DNA of 64,000 bases from contig OX637403.1 of assembly GCA_951799425.1 (NCBI GenBank), positions 24,952,811 to 25,016,810 on the forward strand, given 5' to 3'. The notes under the pieces were generated by a model. It was not told the origin of the DNA, made no database searches, and was given only the letters and a program-made list of their open reading frames with translations. Positions 41,762-52,979 of this stretch are shown here, one piece after another. This DNA is from Ilex aquifolium (taxonomy: Eukaryota; Streptophyta; Magnoliopsida; Aquifoliales; Aquifoliaceae). Each line of letters begins with the position of its first letter. Positions within the stretch are counted from its first letter, which is position 1. Both the position numbers and the translations under genes were made by a program.

Positions 41762-44262
41762 ATAAAGTAGCTAGATTTCTTTGTCTTTAGCTTTTCGCGG
41801 TTCAGATCATTTTTAAGTTTTTGATCCAACGATTCTAATTAATCTACATTCCTATATGACTCTACTACATTCATTTTATCTCTCCTCATCCCCATTCAAA
41901 CCATTGGAGAGATATCTACATCCTTACAGGACTCTATTACATTCTTTTTTATCTCTCCTCATTTCCATTCAAACCATGGGAGAGATTGACTTGGACGGTT
42001 ATACACACACACACACACACATATATATATAATAAAAATAAAATATATCTAAAATCTATTAAAACTCTAATAATAAGGATTATCTCTAAAAAAAAATATA
42101 AGTTCATTAACATATGCCGTCATATTTATATATTTATATTGATATCTATATCTATATCTATATATATAATTCAATTTATATAATAAACAGTTCAAACGCG
42201 TAATTTAAAATTAACAAAATAATAGTACAATAACAAGGATTATCGCTAACAAAGTATAGGTTTATTAACATATGTTTAATAAACGAGTCATATTCGGGTG
42301 GGACCTGTCAACCCGTTTAAATAAATTTAATATAATAATAAATTATATATATATATATATAAAATAATGAATGAGTAAAGAAAAAAAAATAAAGAAAACA
42401 TTTCAAAAAAAAAAAAATAAGCATATCAATAGTAGGAAAGTGAAGTTTTGAGCCTTGAGGCATTGAATTGCCTTTTGGCCCTTTTCTTTGAATCCCACAT
42501 CGACAAGAAGTGGAGAGGGGAGACTTCAGTTGCCTATAAAAAGGGTGGTGAACTTCTCATTTTAACCAACCTTTGTGGTGTGATTTTCACGTGAGCTGTT
42601 GACTGGAATTCCTTCAATTGAGGAAAGTACAGTTGGAAGCAAATAAATGGAGTGTAAAAATTTATTAAAATAATATTTTTTTTTACTTTTTTGTAAATGG
42701 GTTAAACGAGTCGTGCCGTGTTACCTGTTTATTAAATGGTTCGTGTTCGTGTTAAATTTTTTACCGGTTTACTCAATTATCGGTTTGACGTGATTATGAT
42801 TAGAATTCGAATTTAGTTGAATTTGATTGTCAAGTATAAAATATATATTTTTATTTAAACTTAACTTTGCTTGAATTTTACGAATATTCAAAGTTGAAGT
42901 CAAAATTGAAATTGATTGTAAAAATAATAAAGAATAATTAAATTATATAGTAAGTGAGAATACGCTATGCTATGAAAAAATCTGTATTTAAATTATATGG
43001 GTTAAAATACAAATTTTTAAGTTTATATACAACAAATAAATTTAGAATTTAAGGTCAATTTCATGTTGGTTTAATCAACAACAAATAATATTAAACACGA
43101 AATGAACCTTAAATTGTAAATTAATATATATTTTTATCAGAAATTGACATTTAATTTTGTCCAATTTATATTCAACTTTGTCAAATTAATATCAAATTAA
43201 TTTTTATTGTTATCAAATTAATATTAAAATTCATTCAATCAAATTTTTGGGGGTACTAAATTATATCAATTTTTTGTGTACTAAATCAAATCTTATTTTA
43301 TTTTATTAAATTTTTAATTTTTTTGGGTACTCAAGTTCGAGAAAGACAATTATAAAAATAATAATTTTTTTGGGATAAAATCATCACTTTACGTTAGCAA
43401 TATTGAAGGAAGGGAGATAAAGGGGTCTCTATGTAATAAATTTTAAATTTTGGGGATTTTCGTGTTATTTATAAAATATCAGGGGGTGTCTTCATAATAT
43501 TGTCAAAACTCAGGGGATGTCCGTATTTTTTTCCCTATTTTTTAATTAGATATTAATTTATTATTATTTTATAATAAAAACTTGAATTATTATATTTTTA
43601 ATAAAAACAGTTATTAATTAGGAAGGTTTGTTGGTAGCCAAAAAAAAATGTGTGAGAGTATGTTTCTGTGTATATTTATATGTGAAGGATTAAAAATTTG
43701 GTAATTAAATTTATAATTTTGTTGTGCCATTTGGGGTTGAATGGTGATAGTGGTGATAAATTCATGAGTTTTATAAATAAGTAAGATTTTGTTGATTTTA
43801 TTTATCGCTTAAGGATTGTGAATTTAATTGTGTTATGTTAGTAATTTTTTTTTTTTTTGCTTGAGATATATATTACATGGAGATATAGTGGATTGAAAAT
43901 ATGGTGATTAAGTTTATAATTATATTCTATTATTGGATTGAGTGGTGGTAAATGTGATAAATTCTTGAGTCTTATAAATGAGAAAATTTTATTTATTACT
44001 TAAAGATTGTAAATTTCAATGGATTATGTTAATATTTGTTTTTTTTTTCGGAGGCATATGTATATATGGTGTTGTTTTGAAGAGTTGTATATATTTTTAC
44101 GACAGTTCTATTAATATGGAGGATATGATCGGCGATATATTTCGAGTCATTTTAAAAGAAGAATTGGTATGAATATTTTTGGCCCATTCTTTTTGAATTT
44201 GAACAATTGTGTAAGAACTTTTTGTTTGTTATATAGTGCCTTCAGGCACGGGTAATGACTAG
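41467..44262 (+). mobile_element. Helitron cluster: two or three 5' ends, one 3' end
   Basis: 5'-type starts are TCTATATAATAAAGTAG after an A at 41467 and similar TTTATATAATAAA(G/C) sequences near 41754 and 42174. The first two are followed by the family's TTTTCGCGGTTCAGATC or GATCGTTTT blocks. A classic 3' end lies at 44235-44262: perfect hairpin GTGCC-TTCA-GGCAC, then GGTAATGACTAG directly before T. Which start pairs with this end is unclear. The interior is AT-rich with (CT)n/(TA)n at 41.70-41.75 kb, (CA)n at 42.00 kb and a hAT-family fragment at 42.26-42.79 kb. No Rep/helicase is encoded, so it is non-autonomous. Confidence 0.65.
42260..42790 (-). mobile_element. Fragment of the hAT-like family of 2340-3124
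   Basis: It carries the same TTAATAAACGAGT, CCTGTCAACCCGTTTAAAT and GTTAAACGAGTCGTGCCGTG motifs and the central GGGAGACTTCAGTTGCCTAT segment seen reversed near 2680-2760. The terminal TAGGGGTGTCAAA sequences are lost. Confidence 0.6.
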
Positions 44263-44689
44263 TATATTTATATATCAAAAAATATATAGACAAATAAAAT
44301 ACATTTCAACACAAATAATTAACTTTCTATCTATTTTTCTTCCAATTTTGAAGAGATTGATTTTGATGAGTTGAAAATAAAACTCATCCATTCACTTTTC
44401 TATCATTCATATTTTCCTTCTTTACTAAATATGATGTTTTATCTATCCCTCCAACTTTCCATCATTCTATTTTTCCATCGTACCAAACGGAACATAATTT
44501 TCTATAATTGTTTTATCAACTTAATTTCCCCTAATTATCTATCTACCTTTTCAAGTTATAGGATGAGAGAGGAAAAAAGGGAGAGTAAGGACAAGGAGAA
44601 AAAAAAGACGTGTAAATTTCATGCATTGCATAGAACTACCATTAATAACTTTTGTTACAATTAGAAGAGTTATCGTTTCCTAAATAGTT

Positions 44690-44720
<31 letters not shown>

Positions 44721-45149
44721 AGTATTGGGATGCATCACATCATGGGGTTCAACAGTTGATATTCAGATCATTTTCTTAGTGTAGTTATCACATTGAAACA
44801 ACTCTAGTTGAATTCCTTCAACAGAGATACTTGAGTTCAATTTACATACATCAACTAGAACAATTCAATGGAGATGGAGAGCAAAAGTGGGGAAATTTAT
44901 AGAAAAGGAGGAGAGGGAAAGCAAAGTGAAAATTTTGTAATTTCTTCATCTTTAGTTTCCACTTGAAGGGGAAAAAGAATGGTATTCAATGAATAAAATG
45001 AAACTTCTGAAATCTAAATTTCAACATTGCATTCCTCTACTCCACCTTTCCCCAACCCTCCTTACAAAAATTACAACACAGAAATATGAAAAAGAAATAA
45101 GTGATGATTTCTTGAACTTTCTCATCTAAAAAGGAGGAAACATGTATGT
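44263..45149. other. Intergenic and 3' flank of the ZIP gene
   Basis: Contains an uninterrupted run of 29 C at 44690-44718. The last few hundred bases (to 45149) are likely 3'UTR of the minus-strand ZIP gene. No coding feature. Confidence 0.45.
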
Positions 45150-47802
45150 TCAAGCCCAGATTGCCAGAGAAGACATCAATCCAGCCCCAAGGAACAGCAT
45201 GATATAAGAGGCTATCTGGAGCCTCACATTGCAGCTCATTCTCTTACTCAAGAAATCAGCAGCAATAAGGTCCACTAAAGCCATGTATACTAGAATACCA
45301 GCAGAGAGAGAGTCAAAGATACCTTCGATAACTAATGCTCTTGAGCTCTTCGGATTGTAAAACGAAGAAATGCCACTTCCAATGGCAATCCCAACTGGGG
45401 TTGTTACAGAGAAAAAGAATGCCATTATGATCGTATGTAGGGACCTTAATTGCGCCTGGGAGATGCAGCCTCCCAGTGCAAACCCTTCAAAGAACTGATG
45501 GAATGATAGTGCTGCAATCAAGGGTTTAATGGTACATGGGCTGTTTGAAACTCCAAGTGAAAGTCCAATGATCACCGAGTGTGATACGATTCCAACTTCC
45601 AAAACCTGTAGAAACGAAAGGAATACTCAGTTCAAGCCAAAATTTTCGGTCACTGTGTGAGAACTGGAATCAGGAAATGCTCAGAAATCCACAACGACAT
45701 TCTGGTGGTAGAGCAGCCTAATGATAAAAAAAAAAACTAGCACTACAAGCGTAAGCAGATCCTATCCATAAACACAGACTAAAAAACAGTATAACACATT
45801 ACCACTTGGACCAAATCAAGCAGCATTAGACCAAACCATGTTCCACATTACCATATGCAAAGGGGAAAAAAGGAAAAGGAAGACTTGCCACTTTATTCTG
45901 CGTCAGACAAGATCATGTTCCAGATTACCCAATCAGCCAATCTCAACATCAATTTAGCCTCGGACCACAACCACCGGGAAATATTTTACTTGTTTACTTT
46001 GTTTTTTCAATATCAGACTTACTACGACCATCACTAATTAGAGCAGTTTAATTTATCTCTTAGGATCCGTATTGGTATATCGAGGGTGAAACTTCGATTT
46101 CAAGAAAACAGATAGAACAAGTATGACAATGAGTTCATTTAACCAAATCATTGTTTCCTATGCCCACACTAAAAGCAGAAATTGCAACCTAATGTCAACA
46201 AAAACATAATAATTCCATAGGATTGACTTTAATTTACAGCATTGAGCAGGCAAAAGATGATGCATGGCAAGAATCATTCTACTAGGTCTGCAATATAAAA
46301 CGTTACGAACGTCGCTAATTCTTGAACTTAAACATTCTAAGAAATTCAAAATTCTTTTACTGTGCAAACAAGAATTTTTCTAAAGCAGAATTGGAGCTCC
46401 ACATGGCCTCACTAATTTGGCTGTTGAACAGACGAGGACCGAGATAGAGGATGTTACCACACCCCTACACTCCCCAGACTAAGCCAGAACAGAGAGCATC
46501 ACCACATCAAGCAAGTCAATCAACAGGAAGATAACCATATTTAGTGACAGTAAAAATTCCTCAAACAACCAACTCCATATGTCAATATGTATTTGTGTTT
46601 TATGTCAATTTTCAGGTGAGATGACTCACCAAATGAACACTATGAAACCGACTAGACCAGATGCTTCCACAGATGAAGCACCATAAAGCTCACAGGAGGC
46701 AATCGCAGCCCAATAAAAAAGTTGTCCACTATCAATAAAGATTTGATAGGTGTCGCTTTTGAAATGTCAGCTCAATGTAAATGATGTGAAATTTAAATTC
46801 AACAAGATGCCTAAGACTTAAAAACCAAAATATACTAATAGTTTACATAGCTATCTGCAAACCATTAAATAAAGTAGCTTTCGTCACTTTATTTAATTAA
46901 GTCAGTCTGAACTTTAAGGTCCACAAGATAGAAGTGCAATGTAAGAAAAGGCATGGTAATGGTTGTCCTTGTGTAGGACCTACAGAATATAATTTCATTA
47001 ACCCATTCAACATCAAGGTTAGACCAACCATTCAGCAAGTATTAATAAATCAAGCAATTTCTCATACATTATAGTAAATAGTACTAAAGCCTTAGAAGAC
47101 AAAGCCTGAAATTACCTGCGAAACAACCACATGCCTCACACCACCATCCTCGTCCACATCACCAAACCCGTGCGAGTGCCCATGTCCATGCCCATGGGAA
47201 TCCTCCTTCACATGCCCCTCACAAGCATCCTGTCCTTGAGGATGGTTATGTCTATGATGCGTCACATGTGCATGCATACCCACAATGTGCATTGCACCAC
47301 CTTCCTCTTCCCCAAACACCGCCCCAATCCTTTGTGTCGCCTCCACCACAGGAACAATACCTGACTCAACCATCGATTCCACCGAGTCAACTCGGAGAAT
47401 TTGATTTTGTTTCTCTTGCTTTCTCTCATAATACTGAGTCCCCACAAAGTCAACCATCAATGTAGCCAATGCAGCCATCATGGCGATGAAACCAGAGAAC
47501 GGGAACTTCGACCAAGGGACTTTGGGCAGACAGGAGTTCGTCAGAGCCTTAGTGGCATCCGGTAACATGTGAACAAAGCCAGTGGCAAGTATAACGCCGG
47601 CTGCAAAGGCTTTGGCAGCAACAAAAACATTTGAGTCAGTTCGGAGGAAACTGTGTTTCTTGCCAACTAATGGTATGGCAATGCCACACACTCCGGCGGT
47701 GAGGATGGTGCCAATAGCCACCATTTTGAAGATGAATGCCCCCGACTCGTCCTGGCATGCTTCTAACTCAGAATTGTCGCCAATGCAAGTGGTGATGGAC
47801 AT
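45150..47802 (-). CDS. ZIP-family zinc/iron transporter, two coding exons
   Basis: Exon 1 (47802-47116) and exon 2 (45605-45150) join in phase 0 across a GT/AG intron (47115-45606), giving about 380 residues, the usual size for a plant ZIP. Exon 1 holds C-Q-D-E-S-G, three membrane segments (including [14 protein letters not shown]), then [10 protein letters not shown] and a long His-rich cytosolic loop with (HG)n and H-x-H clusters that should bind zinc. Exon 2 has the metal-path signature [10 protein letters not shown] in TM4 and H-Q-F-F-E-G in TM5, and ends A-I-W-A. It should import Zn2+ or Fe2+ across the plasma membrane, and its closest resemblance is the IRT3/ZIP4 group. I start at MSITT because the in-frame ATG 24 bp upstream (MLQN) spans a likely 5'UTR-intron acceptor (TTGCAG|AACC). 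There is no signal peptide in this model. Confidence 0.92.
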
Positions 47803-48810
47803 GGATTGAGAAAGGTTCTGCAACATAGAGTCTTTTCGGAAAACCAAAAATAAAGAAAAACCAAGTTTTAAAATCCCTGATGAATCACCAAGAATTCAAG
47901 TGAATTATACTAAGAGATTACAATCTGATATGGTTATGCTGTTTGGTTGGTAGGAAAATGAGGTAAATTACAGAAATCTAAAACAGAAGCTTTATTTAAC
48001 CAAAGCAAGGAAAGAAAACTTATGGAAATTCAAAAAATGCAATCAAATTGTACAAATTGTCACGAGGAGGAAATCTCTTATTTTTTTCTTTCTAATTAGA
48101 GTGTTTGGTTAAGGAGAAAATGAAGCTAAAAAACAACAGTACTCCAAAAGCGACCTTTTTTCCACCTAAACAACAAAAGCCAAACTCAGGATCGCCCCCA
48201 AACAAGCCAATTCATATGACATTTAGTGTAAAATGGGGACCATGTTCCCTCTTAGTCCGTTTGCTAAGTGAGAAAAGTAACGAGAAAAATAGATAAACCT
48301 TGCAAAATTAACTCTGTTCTCACCCGAAACAAGAAAATTTTCGACACCCAAGAAAAAAATCAGTTCAACAAAACGGTTTCTTGAAAAAAGGAACTTCTTG
48401 GGTTGTCCATAGTTCTTTAATTTAAGACTCGCAAAAAAAGATAATCAGCCAATTAAGCCTTAACACAAAGTACTCTGGCTTAATTGGAATAAACTGTTGT
48501 CAATCAATAATCAAAACAACAAAACCCAAGATTCAAAACTCAGTTTAGTTCTTCTTTAACCAATCTCCTCAGCAATTAAGACGTGGGTTTTCGTAGATTA
48601 CCTGAGAAAGTTCGGGTCTTTTCTCGGATTTGATCAAAGAAAATCAAAGGTAATAGATCCTGTAAAACAAGAAATTCAATAAGCACAACTTTCTTGCCAA
48701 AGAACACTTATAGAAAGCACGTCGTATGTCTGTAACTGCAACACACAGACACTGAGACACACAGAGAGAGAAAGAGAGAGAGGGAGAGAGAACCTCAATG
48801 AATGACATGG
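47803..48810 (-). other. ZIP gene 5' leader with a ~0.78-kb 5'UTR intron
   Basis: On the minus strand a CT-rich leader (about 48800-48750) is followed by TTTCTCAG|GTAAT (donor at 48601). A matching acceptor TTGCAG at 47820-47818 leaves a 15-bp UTR before the ATG at 47802. Intron of 784 bp. The alternative is an unspliced leader with translation from the MLQN start at 47826. Confidence 0.6.
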
Positions 48811-49057
48811 GTGCGAATTTTTTGGGAATTGGGAAAACACGAATCTCTATATCGCGATGGATAGTCTGATTAGTTCAATCTACATCGACGTTCACACCGA
48901 AACCATGACAAACGTCATACGATGACAGATGATGATGAGGATGATGCTTTTATTCTGCCCACAGTAGATCCATCTGGCCCTTATATTGATGTTTCTGTAA
49001 TAGAATGGAGATAAATTATGAGAAAGATAGACACAGAGGAGGTGTCTGAGAAGAGAA

Positions 49058-49067
49058 ATGTCGACAT
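49058..49067. promoter_or_regulatory. Zinc-deficiency response element (ZDRE) 1
   Basis: ATGTCGACAT, a perfect match to RTGTCGACAY, the palindrome bound by bZIP19/bZIP23 in Arabidopsis ZIP promoters. It is about 260 bp upstream of the CT-rich leader of the ZIP gene. Confidence 0.85.
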
Positions 49068-49145
49068 ATTTAACGAGGCGAAGAAGGCTGAGTTGCTTGG
49101 TGCGTAGAAACTGCGACTTTTTTTTGAAAGAGAATGAGAGAGATA

Positions 49146-49155
49146 GTGTCGACAC
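49146..49155. promoter_or_regulatory. Zinc-deficiency response element (ZDRE) 2
   Basis: GTGTCGACAC, a second perfect RTGTCGACAY site 88 bp from the first, followed by a half site (TTCGACAC). Paired ZDREs are typical of zinc-deficiency-induced ZIP genes and predict F-group bZIP control. Confidence 0.85.
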
Positions 49156-49159
49156 TTTC

Positions 49160-49640
49160 GACACTTCTTACGTAATAATTCCTTTATCTCTTTACAATAT
49201 AAAAAAAATACATAATTCTCCCCCAACTTTTTTACATATCATCTAACAGTTGTCAAATTTTGTAGTTATGTTATTTTGGTCCCCAAATTCTTTTGATTTA
49301 ACTCTTACTGATCCAATCACTCTACATGTGTTTAAATTGGTAGCAAAAAATATCAAGTGATGTTTACACAAATAAAAATTTTTGTCCTTAGAATATTTGA
49401 GAAAAAATAATGCTATAAGGATTTAATTTGGAGACTTAATTCAATGTAGTTATTGGATTAATTATAAATTTGAATATTATATAAAACTTATTTCTAATCA
49501 AACATCTATAATTAATTAATCCCCAACTCATATTTAAATAATATTTTCCTTTGATAAATATTACTAATTTCCTCGATTAGCAATTACGTCATTTTAATCT
49601 AATGGATGCCAAATGTTAATACTGAGGTGCATGTTTGACA
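49160..49640. other. Distal ZIP promoter / intergenic
   Basis: AT-rich. No further ZDRE and no coding frame. Confidence 0.4.
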
Positions 49641-49649
49641 TTTTTTAAA

Positions 49650-50135
49650 GGGATAATTGTTTTTTACCTCCTTGTGGTTTTGGATAGATGCACCTTACCT
49701 ACTTAACGTTTAAAATTATGCACATTACCCCCTTAAAGTTATGTACCAAAATGAAATAATTAACACCGTTAATAGAATAATAAAATTACCATACTACCCT
49801 TTTTTTTTTAATGGGAATAGAAACTTAGCTTCCAATTATTCATTTAATAGATAATTAAATCTGGGAATAGAAACTTACTCATTTAATGACCCTATCTATT
49901 TTAGTATAAAGGGTATTTTAGGCACTTAGACAATATTTTTTTGGAGTGAAACAATGAAAACAAAGTCCACAACATATTTTGAGCATGTGAAGTACACTCT
50001 CCGTTAAGTTGGATGATAAAAGTAACGGTTTTACTTTGGTACATCACCATAAGGAGGTTATGTGCATAATTTTAAACGTTAAGTAGGTAAGGTACTTTTA
50101 GACGAAATCACAGGGGGATAAAAAACAATTAACCC
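49650..50135. mobile_element. MULE-type MITE, ~110-bp TIRs, perfect 9-bp TSD
   Basis: The ends are inverted repeats of about 110 bp starting GGGATAATTGTTTTTTA and, reversed, GGGTTAATTGTTTTTTA. They share a 30-bp perfect block around TACCTACTTAACGTTTAAAA. The 9-mer TTTTTTAAA flanks it (49641-49649 and 50136-50144). It is non-coding. A related left end runs off the window at 63.82-64.00 kb. Confidence 0.85.
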
Positions 50136-50144
50136 TTTTTTAAA

Positions 50145-50476
50145 TAATGAGTAGTCCTGCACAAGGTTATCTGTGTGTTTGGTCTTAGATGAAGATTAGA
50201 GAAGAGTCACAGAGATATGAGAGTTATAAGAGATAAAATCATGAAGCATCATAACTATAGTTATGGGTAGTTAAAATAAGAAGAGATAAATAGTATTATA
50301 GGTATTTCAAATGTGAACAACAATCTTTGTATTTTCCCTTTATTAATAGTATAGATTATTAAAGTGATAGCTTTAGGAATACAATTAACTGAACTAATAG
50401 TTGAGAGACAAAAGTAATATTCCGCTTCTAGTTTAGGAATAAAAAATGTGCATGTCAATCGAAAACTTAGATGGAA
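50145..50476. other. Intergenic; left copy of an ~80-bp direct repeat
   Basis: 50399-50478 (AGACAAAAGTAATATTCCGC to GGAAC) recurs at about 51980-52062. Between them lies ~85 bp of original sequence plus the hAT/LTR nest, so this was a short tandem duplication before the insertions. Confidence 0.6.
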
Positions 50477-50484
50477 CCAGATGC

Positions 50485-51886
50485 CAAGGGCGGCTCAACA
50501 GTGTTATCAAAAAAATTTGGGCTTTAGGCCCCATTTTTAAAGAAGACCCCAAATTTTTAAATATCATAAATAGTCCATGTAAAAAAAATTAAATCTGATG
50601 AGTCTGAAATTAACTGGGTCAGATCCAATGAAAATAAACCAAGAGAGACTCAAATATTCAGTATCCAGAAATGAGCCCAAACAGAGCTGGGTCAACCCAT
50701 CAAGAGGAAAGTCAACAAGGCAGTCATGAAGCCAACGCCCAACAAGGGGGATCAAAAGGCGCCGCCCAAAGGGGGTCACCCAAGCCTAGGCGCCGCCCAT
50801 GGCCTACCACCTGTTCCTCTTGCTCTTTCTTCACTCCAATGCAAGTCCAACTCAAGTCTAAGCTCAAGCTCAAGTCTAATCCAGTCCAGGATTCTCCTCT
50901 GAAGGAATACGAGCACGAGAGAGAAAATATCGGGATAGGTACGGAGATCTCCTACCATAACTGTACTTACCAAAATAATAGAAGTCCTCTCCCTCACGTC
51001 ACCGCCTCACCATACCTATATAATGTAAGCTCTCTCCACAAGGAGAGGGATCTGGACAACACCCTTGACACTTCTACAGCTTGAGATCTCTACACACACT
51101 ACATCTCCCTACACACATTGCGTCCCTCTACTAAAGAATTGTAATACTTCAGTGTATATTTTCCCCGTTACTCATCAATAAAGATTTCTGACCAGCGTCG
51201 CCGTTCTCGAGAGTGAAGTAGGTCACCCGGAGCGAACCACTATATATCTCTGTGTTGGTTCTCTGTTTACCGTTTTAATTTCTTGATTGCCATTGATTGC
51301 TTGTTAATTGTTCATTAATTACACCCGTACACATTCTTGACTGTTGATTTGCACGAAGACCGATTTATGCATCATCAAAATCTATAAATATTTTAAGTCT
51401 TACAAAAAGGCCTTATAAAAATACAAGTCCAATTAAAAAAAAAAAATTAAGGCATCATTTTAAGGAAGACTCATAATTTATAGATGTATAGTAATAGTCT
51501 AAACAAAAAATTTAAATTCATGCCTAAACAAAATATTTCAACTTAAATAGATTGAGCATATTAATTCAACTATAAAATTAAAAGGCCCTAAAATTTATTT
51601 TTTTAAATAAAGAAAAAAAAACTAACGGTAAAACTAAAGCTACTAAAAAATTTAATTTTAACCTCAAAAAAAGTCAAGTTTAAACTTACCATTATAATTT
51701 TTCAATTATTCTTTCTCTCCCTTACTATTAAGTTCAAATATGATAACAAAAACTTGAATATAAAATTTTAATTAATATTTTTGTATTTAAAAAAATTAAA
51801 AATTAATTTTATTATTAATATTAAAAATAAAAAGGTGTCATTCATCGTTTCCGCTTTAGGCCCCAAAATATCTCGGGCCACCCCTG
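50485..51886. mobile_element. hAT non-autonomous element (~615 bp) split by a solo LTR
   Basis: The left end CAAGGGCGGCTC and the reversed right end CAGGGGTGGCCC match at 9 of 12 positions. The 8-mer CCAGATGC flanks it at 50477-50484 and 51887-51894. Subterminal TTTAGGCCCC is present at both ends in inverted form. The element is non-coding and contains the solo LTR at 50596-51377. Confidence 0.85.
50596..51377 (+). mobile_element. Solo LTR, 782 bp, TSD AAATC
   Basis: It starts TGATGA and ends TCATCA (TG...CA with a 6-bp perfect terminal inversion), flanked by AAATC at 50591-50595 and 51378-51382. It holds a TATATAA box (51017-51023), a polyadenylation signal AATAAAG near 51177 and the CTCTGTGTTGGTTCTCTGTT block typical of Copia/Gypsy R-U5. 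There is no internal region, so it arose by LTR-LTR recombination. The 137-codon frame inside (50671-51084) is not a gene. Confidence 0.9.
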
Positions 51887-51894
51887 CCAGATGC

Positions 51895-52790
51895 ATTATT
51901 AAAAGAAAGTGAATTACCTTTTCTATAATGCAAGGAATACCAAAGCCTTTTCTCAACGCATTTCTTTAGACAACAGTTGAGACTTGAGAGAGACAAAAGT
52001 AATATTTCGCTTCTAGTTTAGGAATAAAAAATGTGCATGTCAATTGAAAACTTTTATGGAACTTATGTAACATAATTGAAAAATTGGGAACCGATTTAAG
52101 ACGGCTACATACTTTAGGGATATAATTGTAATTTTTCTATATAATAAATTAATTAGTGTTCTATTTTGAGTTGTGTTAGTTTATTTGCTTATAATAGTAA
52201 AGTCTGCTTGTCTTATACCCGCCCAAAGGAAAGAATAAATAGACAAGACAGTAACAAGATCAGTAAAAGAAAGATAAATTACGTTGGGTTATTTTCGTCT
52301 CTTAAATTTCATTATTTATTTTATTTAATTCTCTTATTTTAAATTACTAAGTTTATTTAATTTATACTTACCTCATCGGTTATTAAACCCACTCCATCTA
52401 TATTCACTAACTAAAAACTAAATTCATTCAATTTTATTTCAACCTATTATATAGGTAATGATTAAATTTTTGTTTCGATGTATTAATTCTGTACAAAAAT
52501 ATTTCAGAAATAGAATAAAAAATAATAATTTATTTTTAAAATATTAGTCGAAATATACCAAAGTATCTTAAAATATCTCAAAATATTTCGAAGACATTGG
52601 TAAAAATATACACCTTGGAACATTGAAATTTCGCTTCAATTATTATTTTTGTTTCATTTTGAAATATATATTTAATAATTTAATTGGATAGGTGCAAATG
52701 TAATGAACTTAGTCATTAATGGGGTGAGTATAAATGTGATGAATTTAATAGTTTGAAATAAGAGAATTACAAGAGGGTAGGAAATGAGAC
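51895..52790. other. Intergenic
   Basis: Contains the right copy of the ~80-bp direct repeat (51980-52062). Otherwise AT-rich with no feature. Confidence 0.45.
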
Positions 52791-52819
52791 ATTCACTAAT
52801 TATAGTTCAAGTTTTTTAT

Positions 52820-52975
52820 GATGACAGTGTCTACCGTCACAAAAAAACGTATTTTGGAGATTTTTTTTTTGAGACGATTGTATTGTCATAAACGATTTAT
52901 TTGCTACCACAAATATTAGTTGTGATAGTCGTTACCGTCACAAAGACTTTTGGAGATTCAACTTATTAATGTCAT
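52820..52975. repeat. CACTA-like subterminal repeats, degenerate
   Basis: TACCGTCACAAA occurs twice and ATTGTATTGTCATAA in between. Such CCGTCACAAA motifs are typical of the subterminal regions of plant CACTA (En/Spm) elements. No CACTA terminus or 3-bp TSD was identified. Confidence 0.35.
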
Positions 52976-52979
52976 TCTT

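Noticed and set aside
47131..47465. Small plus-strand frames in the ZIP region
   Set aside because: Antisense shadows of ZIP exon 1 (His-rich loop).
50671..51084. 137-codon plus-strand frame
   Set aside because: It lies entirely within the solo LTR, crosses its TATA box and shows no domain.
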